This document shows, in pieces, positions 18,593 through 28,500 of a DNA stretch of 64,000 nucleotides. The number at the start of each line of letters is the position of its first letter. Position 1 is the first letter of the stretch. The notes beneath the pieces are model-generated. The model made no database searches. It was not told the origin of the DNA and saw only the letters and a list, made by a program, of their open reading frames with translations. Source of the stretch: Sulfopaludibacter sp963815475 (lineage in GTDB: Bacteria > Acidobacteriota > Terriglobia > Bryobacterales > Bryobacteraceae); NCBI GenBank assembly GCA_963815475.1, contig CAWFHD010000003.1, positions 5,208,001 to 5,272,000 on the forward strand. Reading direction: 5' to 3'. The position numbers were made by a program, and so were the translations under genes.

Positions 18593-20779
18593 CTATTCAT
18601 GCCGCAGCGCAATCATCGGGTCGATTCGAGAGGCGCGTGACGCTGGGGCGTATCCAGCCAGAATCGAGGCCGCGGCCAGCAGCCCGATCGATGCCGTGAT
18701 TGCCAGAGGGTCGTTGTGCTTCATCCCAAAAAGAAACGACTCGACATAGTGTGTCGTGGCCCACGCGGCAGCGAACCCGATGGACTCTATTGGCTCCTAT
18801 ATCGTCGCGGTCGTCGAGTTCGCGGCCGAGCAGAACCGGAATCTGCATGGCGGTAAAGAAGCGTGGACCGACATGCAGCACCGAAGCGCCCGGCTCCCTC
18901 CCTGGCGGCGGTGGCACGCCGGGCACGGTGATGCCGTATTGGGAACCGGAACCAGACACCAAAGCATAGTCGGAGAGAGTGGCCTCGCGTACCCCAGGCA
19001 CGGCGCGTAACCGACTCCAAAGAGTCGCGTAAAAGCGCGCGAGCGGCACATCTTTGTAACCGACCTGTCTGGCATTCAGGCTGACGAGCAAGACGTTTTC
19101 ACGATTGAAGCCGAGCTCGATCGAATTGAGATTCGAGAGTGTCCGCACGAAGAGACCGGCGGCGATGACCAGCACGAGCGTAATCGCCACCTGCAAGACT
19201 ACGAGTAGTTGCCCGAGACTGACCCGAATCAAGGAGTGGCGCTCGAATCCGTGCGATGCGGTCGCCTTGGACCCCTTCAACGCCGGTGAGAGATCCACCT
19301 TGGTGGCGCGTATGGCGGGAATCAGCCCGAGGAGGCTTCCCGCCGCCAGTGACAGGGCAAACGTAAACGCCAATACGCGCCAGTTCAGATCCGCATGAAG
19401 CGTAAAGGTGGCGCGTCCGTTGGCCAGCAGCCAGGTGATGAACTCGATTCCCAGAATGGCCACGGGCATTGCGAACAGACCGCCGATAAAGGCCAGCAGC
19501 ACGCTCTCCGTGAACAACTGCCGAACCACTCGAAGCCGGGCGGCGCCAAGGCTGAGCCGGACCGCGATCTCACGGCGTCTCGCGGTGGCCCGCGCCAGCA
19601 GGAGACTGGCGATGTTGGCGCAGGCAATGGCAAGAATCAGTCCGACCAGCGTCATGAGCACGTAGAGGGGTTTGGAATAATCCCGCCGCAGAGAATCGAT
19701 ACCGCCGCTGCCTTCCTCGGCCAGCAGGGCAGGCAGGTCGGCTTTCTCCTGCTGAGAAGCGCTGCTATCGACGAATTGGTGGAATTGGGCAGCGAGTGCG
19801 GCTTGCGCCTGACCCATGCCGATCCCTGGGCGCAACCGTCCAATCATTTGCAGCCAATACTGGTTCCGATTCGAGAAGCGTTGCGCGTCCGCAGGCTGAG
19901 CAGCGAAGGAGGCACAGGAATGCAAAGGGATGAATACGTCCGGGGCCCCGCCCGGATCGACTCCAAAGAAGTCCGGCGCGGATACCCCGACGATTGCGAA
20001 AGGCGTGCCGTTGATGAGGATAGACTGGCCAATGGCGCCGGGGCTCTGGGCAAGACGGCTGCGCCAGTAACGATCTGCGATCACGGCCACGGGTGCTGCG
20101 CCGAAGCGGTCGTCGTCCTCTTCGATCCATCGGCCGGCCGCCGGCCTCACTTCCAGGGCGCTAAAAAACTGCCGGATACAAGCTGCACGTCACCGGGCTC
20201 GGCTTGGTCCCTAATCGTGAGATTGAGCCGGGCGCCGGTGAAGGCGAAGAGCCCGGCGAGCACTTCCCGATCCGCGCGCAGGAATTCAAGCGCGGGGTAA
20301 GGTAAGCTGTCACCCGTAACGCCGGTGTGGGGATCGGTGCTCCAGCTACCGCTGAGCTTGTGCGCAACGGCAGGAAAACCTTTGGCGTGCCATTTGAAGG
20401 TGATCAGTTGTTCGGGATGGGGCGCCGGCAGCGGCCGCAGCAGAATCGCATCCATGAGGCTGTAAATGGCGGTGTTCGCGCCAATGCCAAGGGCGAGCGA
20501 CAGCACGGCCATCGCGGTGAACAACGGGTTCTTGCGGAGCGTCCGCCACCCGTATCGCAGGTCTTGAGCAAGCCGTTCCCACGATGTCCAACTCCACGTT
20601 TCGCGTATACCCTCTTTGATTGAGAGTACGTTGCCAAACTCCCGTCGGCTCAAGCGCTCGGCTTGTTCCAGCGGCAGGCCCGCGTGAACGTTCTCCTCCA
20701 CTTCCCGGGCGATGTCGAAGGCAATTCCTGCATCGAGATCGGCGTCGCGTTGATTGCGCCGCCAAAAGTTCCACCGCAT
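18593..20779 (-). pseudogene. ADOP-family permease with a frameshift and a large internal deletion
   Basis: The start is ATG 20779 (MRWNFWRRNQRDADLDAGI), after AGGAGGAGG and 11 bp after the padR stop. The N-terminal ADOP helix, first membrane helix (LSLALGIGANTAIYS), first periplasmic domain and first FtsX domain (IACANIASLLLARATARR) are present. A missing base in an A-run (+ strand 20163-20168) breaks the frame after QLVSGSF. Near 18775-18800 roughly 180-200 residues of the second periplasmic domain and FtsX helices are absent. The tail (WATTHYVESFLFGM ... SRIDPMIALRHE, stop 18593-18595) resumes in yet another frame. The internal deletion cannot be a base-calling artefact, so this copy is truly dead. 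Confidence 0.85.
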
Positions 20780-20790
20780 TGGTCCTCCTC

Positions 20791-21138
20791 CTATGCCGGG
20801 CGCATCACTCGGGCAATCGTCTTCACCAGCCGGTTCCATTTGGATTGCTCGGCGACAAGCTGCTTTTTCCCGGCCGTGGTCAGCCGGTAATACTTCGCCC
20901 GGCGGTTCAACTCCGAAGCCTTCCACTCCGACGAGATCAATCCCTGCGCTTCCAGGCGATGCAGCGCGGGGTACAGAGAGCCGCGTTCGATCTTCAGCAG
21001 ATCCGCGGAGCTGCGCCGGATCGTTTGGCCGATACCATGTCCGTGCTCCGGTCCCCACTGGAGGGTCCGCAGAACGAGCATATCGAGGGTGCCCTGAAGC
21101 AATTCAATTTGATCCGGCTGTCGATCGGTCTTAGGCAT
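20791..21138 (-). CDS. PadR-family transcriptional regulator (acidobacterial type)
   Basis: This is a 115-residue winged-helix protein: QIELLQGTLDMLVLRTLQWG, then GPEHGHGIGQTI, the recognition segment GSLYPALHRLEAQGLI, and YYRLTTAGKKQL. It is a clear paralogue of the regulator at 9408. Its stop (TAG, 20791-20793) is 11 bp before the broken permease start, so the standard regulator-permease operon is preserved, although the permease is now non-functional. The regulator may survive because it controls other targets, such as the permease at 21214. Nested inverted repeats lie upstream of its start. Confidence 0.92.
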   Translation of the reverse strand: MPKTDRQPDQIELLQGTLDMLVLRTLQWGPEHGHGIGQTIRRSSADLLKIERGSLYPALHRLEAQGLISSEWKASELNRRAKYYRLTTAGKKQLVAEQSKWNRLVKTIARVMRPA

Positions 21139-21144
21139 GATGCA

Positions 21145-21198
21145 CTAGAAGAAATACTAGTAGAGCAATGGATCGTTGTCTACTCGATTGTCTTCTAG
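21145..21198 (-). promoter_or_regulatory. nested inverted repeats upstream of padR (candidate operator)
   Basis: Outer perfect 8-bp arms CTAGAAGA (21145-21152) and TCTTCTAG (21191-21198) enclose an inner pair GTAGA (21160-21164) and TCTAC (21179-21183). All lie within 60 bp upstream of the padR start at 21138. The inner TCTAC/GTAGA half-sites recur in the inverted repeat in front of the other padR gene (9379-9407), hinting at a common PadR operator half-site. Binding is inferred. Confidence 0.45.
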
Positions 21199-21213
21199 AG
21201 CCAGACCCGGAAC

Positions 21214-23838
21214 TCAGTTTTCGTCACGCAGGACCACGATGGGGTTCACAATCATCGCCCGGCGCGCGGGGACGAAGCTTGCAATCGCCACCGCGCCCGC
21301 CAATACCAGCGGGGCGGACAGCCACACCCATAAGGCCGGGAAACCGCTGCCGCGTGTTATTCCGGCCAGCCATCGCGATAAAGCCAGCGATGCGAGCATG
21401 CCGGCCGCGGCGCCTGCGCCGGCGAGTCGGCCGCCCTCCCCCATCACGTGGCCGATGATGCGCCATCGCTGTGCTCCTAGCGCCATCCGCATCGCTAGCT
21501 CGCGGCGACGCTGCCGTGCGGCGTCGCTTAAGGCGCCGAACAGACCGAGAACGCTGAGCAGCAGCGCCATCGTGCCCGACGCGCCCAGAATCATGGTCGC
21601 GATGTGCAGTGGCGCCAGTGAAGTCTGAGTGAGATAGGTGTCGAGGGTCCTGAGGATCATGGGAGCCGGGCCGCTGCCTTGCACGGATTCGATGACGCGC
21701 CGCAAATCGGCCAGCGAAGGGCCGTTCTCCTCCCGAGTCTCAACGATCATCGTCATACGCGGGAGCGCGTCTTGAAGCATCGGGAGATAGAGCGCGGGCT
21801 CCACCTGCCGCTGAAAGGTTCCGAGCGACGCCGATTGCGTTACGCCTATGATCGTGGTCCGCCGGCCCTCTTCGTCGATGAGCGCCGACCCCACCGCAGT
21901 GCCGCCGAAATACAGGTCGGCGGCTTCCCGGTTGACGATGCCGATGCGGCACTCGCGGAACGTATGGCCGGCGAAACTCCGGCCCGCGAGCAGAAGCAAG
22001 CCCATGGCATCGAAGTAGCCCGGCGAAACCACGTGAGTGTCCAGCTCTCTGGTCGGCAGCTCAGACGCGACGGGCGCCCGAAAATGCGCGCCGGCGATCC
22101 CGCCAGGCGTGGGTCCTGCCTGGTTGAGGCGGTTGTAGTACAGGGAGGGGCGGTTTCCCTGTGCCAGCTTCCGCATCGCTACGACGCCGATCACTTCCAC
22201 CGGCACGCCCGCGGCGTCCAGCAGGATTCGGCCGGGAGTGTTCTCTCCGAACAGTTCCTCGGCAGCCGTTTCATTCACAATCGCGGTGCGGCAAGTTTGC
22301 CCTCCGAAGCCGAATAGTCGTCCCGCTTTAGGCTGCGTCTGGAAAAGCGCGAGAGAGTCGCTGGTGAACCAGGCAATGTCCAGTTGGACCTCGCGGACTG
22401 GCAACTCTGGCGGTTCGACGCGGAAAGACTTCCAGGTGGGTTCGCTTCCTGGCAGCCGTCCGGCCCACTCGACCCTGGAGACTCCTGCAATCGACCTTGT
22501 CGACTCCTCCACGTGTTGGAAATAGTGGATGCCTGCGAGCGAGTCCGCTTGGAGGGTGGCAAGAAATGTGTTTCCCAGCTTATGGCCGGCATTGGTCGCC
22601 ATTGCCGTGCGAAGTCCCTCCATCAGCATCGCCGTGGAGATCACCAGCACACAGCAACTCGCCATTTGCGCCACCACCAGGCCCATCCGGAAGCGCCGGA
22701 TCGGCAGCGATGGACCAGCACTTTCGCGCCTCAGGACCGTCACCGGGCGATCGTGGCGCATGATCAGAATTGGCGCCAGACCGCACACTATGGTGACACC
22801 GACGCACGCGGCGGACGCCGCAATGATGCTCGGCAAAGCCGGCGCGAAAACCAGGCGGGCAGCGTCTTTTTCATAGAGGAGCGCCGGAAGACCGGTCGAG
22901 GTCCACACCGCCAGCAGTGCTCCGGCCGCGCCGCCGGCAATCGCGATCACGACACTATCGGAGAGCAGTTCCCACGTCAGTTGACCGCGGCCGGCGCCGA
23001 GGGCGACGCGAAGAGCGGTCTCATGCGAACGGGCAAAGGCGCGTCCCAGCAGGAACGACGCAACGTTAGCGCAAGCAATGAAGAAGACCGCGCCCGCCGC
23101 CAGCCCAAGTAGTGCGCCGATCCGCGACAGGCCCGCCGCCGTTTCCGGCGTCATCCCGGTATAGGGAAGCACCAGGAACTCGGGCGTTTGCGCACGGCTC
23201 GCCGAGATGCCGCGGCGCAGTCGCGCGAGGACCCAGAAGTTTCGGCCGCCGCGATCGGTCTCGTTCAGGCCCTCCTCGGGCAGAGGCATCCAGACATCGA
23301 CGGCGCGGTCGCGATAGAGCCCTTCCAACCACTCCGGCGCCACACCGCTGACCCGAGTGTCGACTCCATCGATTCGGATCTGGTCGCCACGAACATCCGT
23401 CTTCGCGCCGAACTCGCCCTGCCAGATCTTGTGGCTGATGACGACGCCTTCATTCAACGAGAGGCCGAGCAGTCGCGAGAGATCCGGCGCGATCGCCGCT
23501 ACGGGAACGACGTCCGCTTGTCCGCCGAAAGCGATGGCGCCCTGCGATACACGCGCCGCGCCCACCCATTCGAACGCAGCGCGATTACCTTTGAGCGCCA
23601 GATAGTCCTTATATGAGACGGGGCCTGCCTGGCCATGCACGTCTCGCCCGAATATCGAAACGATTTGGTGGTCAATTGTGAGCGGAGAGGAAAAGGCGGT
23701 CAGCCCGCGAACGAAACCGTTGACGGCGACATTGCTGCCAATGCCTAGCGCAATCGTGATTAAGAGTGCCAGCGCCATTCCCGGCGTTCGCACAAAACTT
23801 CGAACAGAGTATCGCAGGCTAAAAAAGACGCGTGACAA
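21214..23838 (-). CDS. MacB/FtsX-type ABC permease (ADOP-like), intact
   Basis: This is an 874-residue membrane protein. It begins directly with the first FtsX helix (LLITIALGIGSNVAVNGFVR), so it lacks the N-terminal helical extension of the 9781 copy. It then has a MacB-like periplasmic domain, an FtsX domain (FIACANVASFLLGRAFARSH), a second periplasmic domain with CRTAIVNETAAEELFG, and a final FtsX domain ending ARRAMIVNPIVVLRDEN. It is more divergent from the other three copies than they are from each other. No regulator gene is attached. Its upstream region instead carries two tandem 19-bp palindromes. An export or lipid-extraction role is inferred from the family; the ATPase partner is not in the window. 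Confidence 0.88.
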   Translation of the reverse strand: MSRVFFSLRYSVRSFVRTPGMALALLITIALGIGSNVAVNGFVRGLTAFSSPLTIDHQIVSIFGRDVHGQAGPVSYKDYLALKGNRAAFEWVGAARVSQGAIAFGGQADVVPVAAIAPDLSRLLGLSLNEGVVISHKIWQGEFGAKTDVRGDQIRIDGVDTRVSGVAPEWLEGLYRDRAVDVWMPLPEEGLNETDRGGRNFWVLARLRRGISASRAQTPEFLVLPYTGMTPETAAGLSRIGALLGLAAGAVFFIACANVASFLLGRAFARSHETALRVALGAGRGQLTWELLSDSVVIAIAGGAAGALLAVWTSTGLPALLYEKDAARLVFAPALPSIIAASAACVGVTIVCGLAPILIMRHDRPVTVLRRESAGPSLPIRRFRMGLVVAQMASCCVLVISTAMLMEGLRTAMATNAGHKLGNTFLATLQADSLAGIHYFQHVEESTRSIAGVSRVEWAGRLPGSEPTWKSFRVEPPELPVREVQLDIAWFTSDSLALFQTQPKAGRLFGFGGQTCRTAIVNETAAEELFGENTPGRILLDAAGVPVEVIGVVAMRKLAQGNRPSLYYNRLNQAGPTPGGIAGAHFRAPVASELPTRELDTHVVSPGYFDAMGLLLLAGRSFAGHTFRECRIGIVNREAADLYFGGTAVGSALIDEEGRRTTIIGVTQSASLGTFQRQVEPALYLPMLQDALPRMTMIVETREENGPSLADLRRVIESVQGSGPAPMILRTLDTYLTQTSLAPLHIATMILGASGTMALLLSVLGLFGALSDAARQRRRELAMRMALGAQRWRIIGHVMGEGGRLAGAGAAAGMLASLALSRWLAGITRGSGFPALWVWLSAPLVLAGAVAIASFVPARRAMIVNPIVVLRDEN

Positions 23839-23891
23839 TTCTATACTCTATCTGCAACTGAAGACCCAGCCCGGATGCGGACACCGGAAAT

Positions 23892-23931
23892 TAGTTGACT
23901 TTGTCAACTAAATAGTTGACTCTGTCAACTA
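23892..23931. promoter_or_regulatory. two tandem 19-bp palindromes, candidate dyad operator
   Basis: TAGTTGAC-TTT-GTCAACTA (23892-23910) and TAGTTGAC-TCT-GTCAACTA (23913-23931) have perfect 8-bp arms and differ only in the central base. Their centres are 21 bp apart, two helical turns, placing two dimers on the same DNA face. They sit between the divergent permease (start 23838) and the pentapeptide gene (start 24010). The arrangement is typical of cooperative repressor binding; the regulator is unknown. Confidence 0.65.
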
Positions 23932-24009
23932 TCCTTTGATTTGACACGCCTCATCAGCGGGAGACGATCGCCACTGGCATTCGACTACAATTCAGGCCTG
24001 GAGACGAAA

Positions 24010-24745
24010 ATGCCTGTGACGTTCATGATCCCTCTGTCCATTTTGCTTGGGGCAACTGGACTGTTTCTGCTTTGGTGGCTCCCGGCGCGCCAGGCGCGGC
24101 CGCTTGCCGATGAGACGCAGATGAAGAGGTACGATGCGGAGAATGAAGCCCGTCGAACGCTCGCGCAAGTTCTGGGCGGGGCCAAACTGGGCGGCATTTA
24201 TTCGTTGGGACGCATCGCCGCCGATTCACAGAGAGATCATGTTCCCGTCATGAAACTGTTGGCCGCGAGTGCCCGTGAGATGTCAAAAGAGCAGTGGGCC
24301 GGTTCCGAACCTCCGCCCGAGATGCAAGCTATTTTGGAGGTGATCATCACCCGCGAATTGAAGAACGAGGTTCCGCCGCGGACCTACATTGACCTTCGCG
24401 GTGTTCTTGGTTCGGGGAGCGGTCTTAAACGGCAGCACAATGACGGACATCTTCGCCCAACGCGCGAGTTTTCGGGTAGCGTGGCTGAAGGAGGTTACGA
24501 TTACCGGGCCGAACGCCAATTTTTCCGAGGCCGATTTCGGAAGCGCACATCTCGATGGATTCAGGATCGATGGCGGGTACTTTTAGGATGCCAATTTTGA
24601 AGGAGCCGGCTTGGCGAATGCGAGTATCTCCAATTCCAATTTTACCGGCGCTCGCTTTAGAAATGTCATTTTTACGGCGCAGCGACTGAAGTCCATCGTC
24701 CTGGATCAAGGCGCGCTGTCGCGGGTTGTCATTAGGGACAATTGA
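24010..24745 (+). pseudogene. membrane-anchored pentapeptide-repeat protein, frameshift and stop
   Basis: It starts at ATG 24010 (MPVTFMIPLS) with one N-terminal transmembrane helix (PLSILLGATGLFLLWWL) and a ~100-residue helical region. Around 24390-24415 the frame changes. After it the sequence reads as beta-helix-type pentapeptide repeats: SFRVAWLKEVTITGPNANF, then SEADFGSAHLDGF, then a TAG at 24587-24589, then ANFEGAGLANASISNSNF and TGARFRNVIF to a TGA at 24743-24745. The A(N/D)LxX/ANFxx periodicity supports the assignment. The start is 79 bp from the twin palindromes. One frameshift plus one in-frame stop make a single base-calling error an inadequate explanation. Confidence 0.68.
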
Positions 24746-25520
24746 CAGCCTCCGTGCCGAAGGGCCAGCGAGAATGTCGAACTCACCGCGATTCGCCGGT
24801 TAAGTAGCCTACTGAAAACCGGTCCGAGCTTCGCTCGGATTGACAGGCGAAAGCGCCTCTCCTACCAAATCATGCCGAAAAGAGCCGGGGTGTTCGCATC
24901 ACCCCGGCTTGAGGCAATTCAATTTCGTCAAGGAGCGGCCCCGAAACCAGTCTAAGGTTGTCAGCCGGATTGAGGACGGATACAGGGCCGCAAGAGCATC
25001 ATGGACCTGTTCCGTCCAAAATCAAAGACCAGCTCGTACTATTTTCACGATGGTTCCGTACTAGAACTCGCGGCAGGCTCCCTCGCCTTCGCGCTACACA
25101 CAGTACTTTCGGCCCGGATTAGTCGTTCGTGCCGCCAATAATCGAGCTACAAAGCAGCCATAAGATGTCCCACATAGCAATCCTTTCCTGGACAGTTGTC
25201 CCTGGTTTCTGTCGCCAAGCTCTCCGCCACCCCCTACACCAAGGAGTGCGCCGGATAGTAACTCCTTGCCCCTGAAATATGAATGAGGCTAAGCACACCG
25301 TGCCCTAAATGACTAAGTCAACCGCGTGCGGAAAGACAAGGAGAGCCTTTCAGCGTTGATTACAGGCCAGTACATGCACCTCCAATGAGTGCCAGTTGTA
25401 GGCATCGGCTGGCCCGATAAGTCGAGCTGCCGATTACTTGCTCACGCCGACATCTGTGCCCAATACCCAGGACACAGGCGGAGGCCATCGGGATTCATTT
25501 TGTGGGGTTACAACGGGACG
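24746..25520. other. 775-bp stretch without a supported gene; two hairpins
   Basis: The segment lies between the pentapeptide pseudogene and the 3' end of the kinase. It contains TCCGAGC-TTC-GCTCGGA (24823-24839) and AGGCG-AAAG-CGCCT (24845-24858), two stem-loops six bases apart. They resemble dispersed intergenic repeats rather than terminators, since no T-run follows. Apart from the very short frame at 25119-25175, I see no coding signal on either strand. Confidence 0.5.
25119..25175 (-). CDS. possible 18-aa hydrophobic leader or small membrane peptide
   Basis: The minus-strand frame ATG 25175 to TAA 25119-25121 encodes MWDILWLLCSSIIGGTND. It is preceded by AGGAAAGGA at good spacing. It has an N-terminal hydrophobic run of about 13 residues. 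With only 18 codons, chance is a real possibility; the strong ribosome binding site in an otherwise empty region is the only support. Confidence 0.2.
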   Translation of the reverse strand: MWDILWLLCSSIIGGTND

Positions 25521-28500
25521 TTAGCTTACTATCGAAGAAGCTTTGCGGAGGGTTCGCACCAGGTCTCCGAATTGATATGGCTTGCGAATAAAGCCCTGGA
25601 TTTGCGGCACTCTCATGGGAGGCGTCAGCATTTCCTGGCTATAAGCGCTGGTGAGAATCACCCTGATATCCGGTCGACATTGCACGGCTGCGTCGACGAC
25701 ATCACGGCTGGAAGCTCCAGGGATGGTCATGTCCAGCAGAATCAAATCGATCTTGCTGGCATTGGCACGCACAAGATCGATGGCAGACCCGCCATCGGCA
25801 GCTTCCAGCACCGCGAAGCCCGCGTGGCGCAACATTCTCACGACGGCGCGCCGAAGAGGATCTTCATCCTCGACAACCAGCACGATGAATTCCTGGGTCG
25901 GACGCGCCAACTCCGCGGCATCGGACATCGGGTCGCGGGTTGCCTCAGCCGTAGTTTCGGCAGAAGGCAGCAAAATCTGAAACGTAGTTCCCTCGCTCGG
26001 CTCGCTGGCAATATAGATCGCTCCGCGGAGGCCGCGCACAATGCCGTGAATGACCGAAAGCCCGAGGCCGTGGCCTGCTCCCTTGGTGCTGAAGAAGGGT
26101 TCAAACACACGCGCCTGCGCCTCCTGTGAAATGCCGCAGCCGGTGTCGGAGACCTCCAGTTTTACGTAACAGCCCTGCGCCAGGCCGCTGTCGATCGCAG
26201 CAGCCAGGGCCGGAGTTACGAGCCCTGTGGTCACACGGATTGCGCCATCGCGATCTCCTATCGCTTCGGACGCGTTGGTTACGAGGTTCATCACAATCTG
26301 GCGAATCTGTGCGGCATTGGCCCAGACTGCCGGGAGATTCTCGCCGAGATGCGCTACCAGCGCCACACGCCTGGATACCGAAACTTTGAGCAACTCGAGC
26401 ATCTCGCCAACGATCCGCGACACGTCGACCAGGCCAAGAACCTCGTTTTCTTTGCCCGCATACATCAACAATTGACGGACAATATCCGAACCGCGGATGG
26501 CGACGTTGCGGATTGCCGTCAGCTCTTCGTGGGGGTTGGCGCCGGCGGCGCTCTCCGCCAGTCCGAGTTCTGCTTGCGCCAGCACTCCGCCCAGGAGGTT
26601 ATTGAAATCGTGCGCAATCCCACCAGCCAGCATACCCACGCTTTCCAACTTCTTTCGGGCGAAGTCCTCCTGCTGGGCGCGCCGGGAATCGGTGATGTCC
26701 TGGCAGGCGCCAAACAAACGCGTCGGTAAGCCTTCTCCGTCGGTTGACATCTCGCAAGTACAGTTGACGATTCGCTGGTCGCCATCCCCCTGACTAATCC
26801 GAAATTCGATAGACTGTCCGTTCTTCTTCGCGAGACAGTCATGTATCCATTGTTCCAATCGCTCGCGATCCTGGGGTATGACTGCGTGAACGAAGCCCTC
26901 GTAACTGGGTGTCCCACCTCGCGGCACGTCAAAAATCCGGAACATTTCCTCGGACCAGGACAATTGGTTCGCCCTGACATCCCAGTCCCAGTGGCCGACA
27001 TGGGCAATTCGCTCGGCGTTCTTCAGGCGATCTTCGCTTCTGCAGAGTTGGCGCGCCTTGTCGTCCAGCAACTGGTTGGCTTTGCTCAAGTTCATTGTGC
27101 GGGCGGCTACGATCGCCTCCAACTCGGTCTGCCTTTGCTCGGCGGCGCTCAAGCGCCATCGAACGAATTGGATGATTGCCGCCAACACACTGCAGAACGC
27201 CAGCAGACGAGCCCACCACGTCTCATGCCACCTCGGCTCCAGGAGGAACTCGGCTGCGGCAATCTCTGGGGAGGCCGGGCCGTCGCGAGCCCAGCAGCGC
27301 ACTTCCAGATGATGCGTGCCTGGTCCCATTCCGGTGATGGAAATGTTCCGCTCCACCGAGTCTGTCCAATGGCCGTGGTCCACCCGGTAGGCGAACCGCA
27401 CCAACTGCTCGGCCTTGTAGTTCAAGGAAGAGAATTCCGCCCGGACTTGACGGGTCAGTTGGTCTATCTCGAGTCGCGTGATTGTGGGAGAAGCCGTCAA
27501 CGGGCCTGGAGGCACTCCGTTTTCAGGACGGTAGATGCGCCAGGCCGCCGCTGGTGCCGAGCCATACATCGCCATTCGCATCGGCCCAGAACGCCTCCCC
27601 GTCGCAATCGTTCGAAACCAGACCGTCTTCGGTTGTGAACTTCGTCCAGGTATTGCCGTGTAGAACCGACACCCCGTTCGGGGTTCCGCGCCAGAAGTTG
27701 CCGAAAGCGTCAAAGCCGTGAAACGCCGTTCCCGCTGCCCGCTTCCGGATCTGCCGGCACGATCGCGGTAGCGCGGACAATGCGATCTCCGGAAACCTCC
27801 AGCCGATCGACGCCCCCATCATACCGATGCCGCAGCCATATGGATCCATCGCCGGCCACAGCCATCACGTAAGGATTGTCCGTCAGCAAACCCTCGGCGC
27901 GGCGGTGCTGGCGCCACTGGCCATCGAGCAGACTCCATAACCCCGTCCCATTGGCGACCCAGACGGCGCCGTGTGGATCTTCCATCACTTTCCAGGCAGT
28001 GCGGCCAAAGGCCTCCGGCGTCTCTACGCGGATCACACGGTTCGATATGGAGGGCTGCTCATTGAGAAACAATCCGCACCGGGTTGGCAGCCAGAGCCGA
28101 TCATGCCGATCGACATACAGGTCCTCCGGGTCACAGGGCAGGCCGTCCCTCGGGCCAGTGAGGCGAATCGTGCCGGAAGCAGGATCGATCCGGGCCAACC
28201 CGCCAGGCTTCATCGCGGCCCAAATGGAGCCGTCGGATGTCTCTGCCAACCAGCGCACATTGTCGCTGCCCAGCCCATCCTTCTTAGTCCACGTCCTGGT
28301 CTGCCCTGAGCCGTCAATGCGGGTCAGCCCCAGGCTGGAGCCAACCCACAGAGATCCTCTCCTGTCTCGCCTGATATTCCAGATTATGTCCGAAGGCAAG
28401 CCTTGGCCCGTCTTCCAGGATTCCCAAACGGGTCCGCCAAGCCACCGGGCCACGCCGCCGCCAACCAGACCGATCCACACAGACCCTTCGCGATCTTCCA

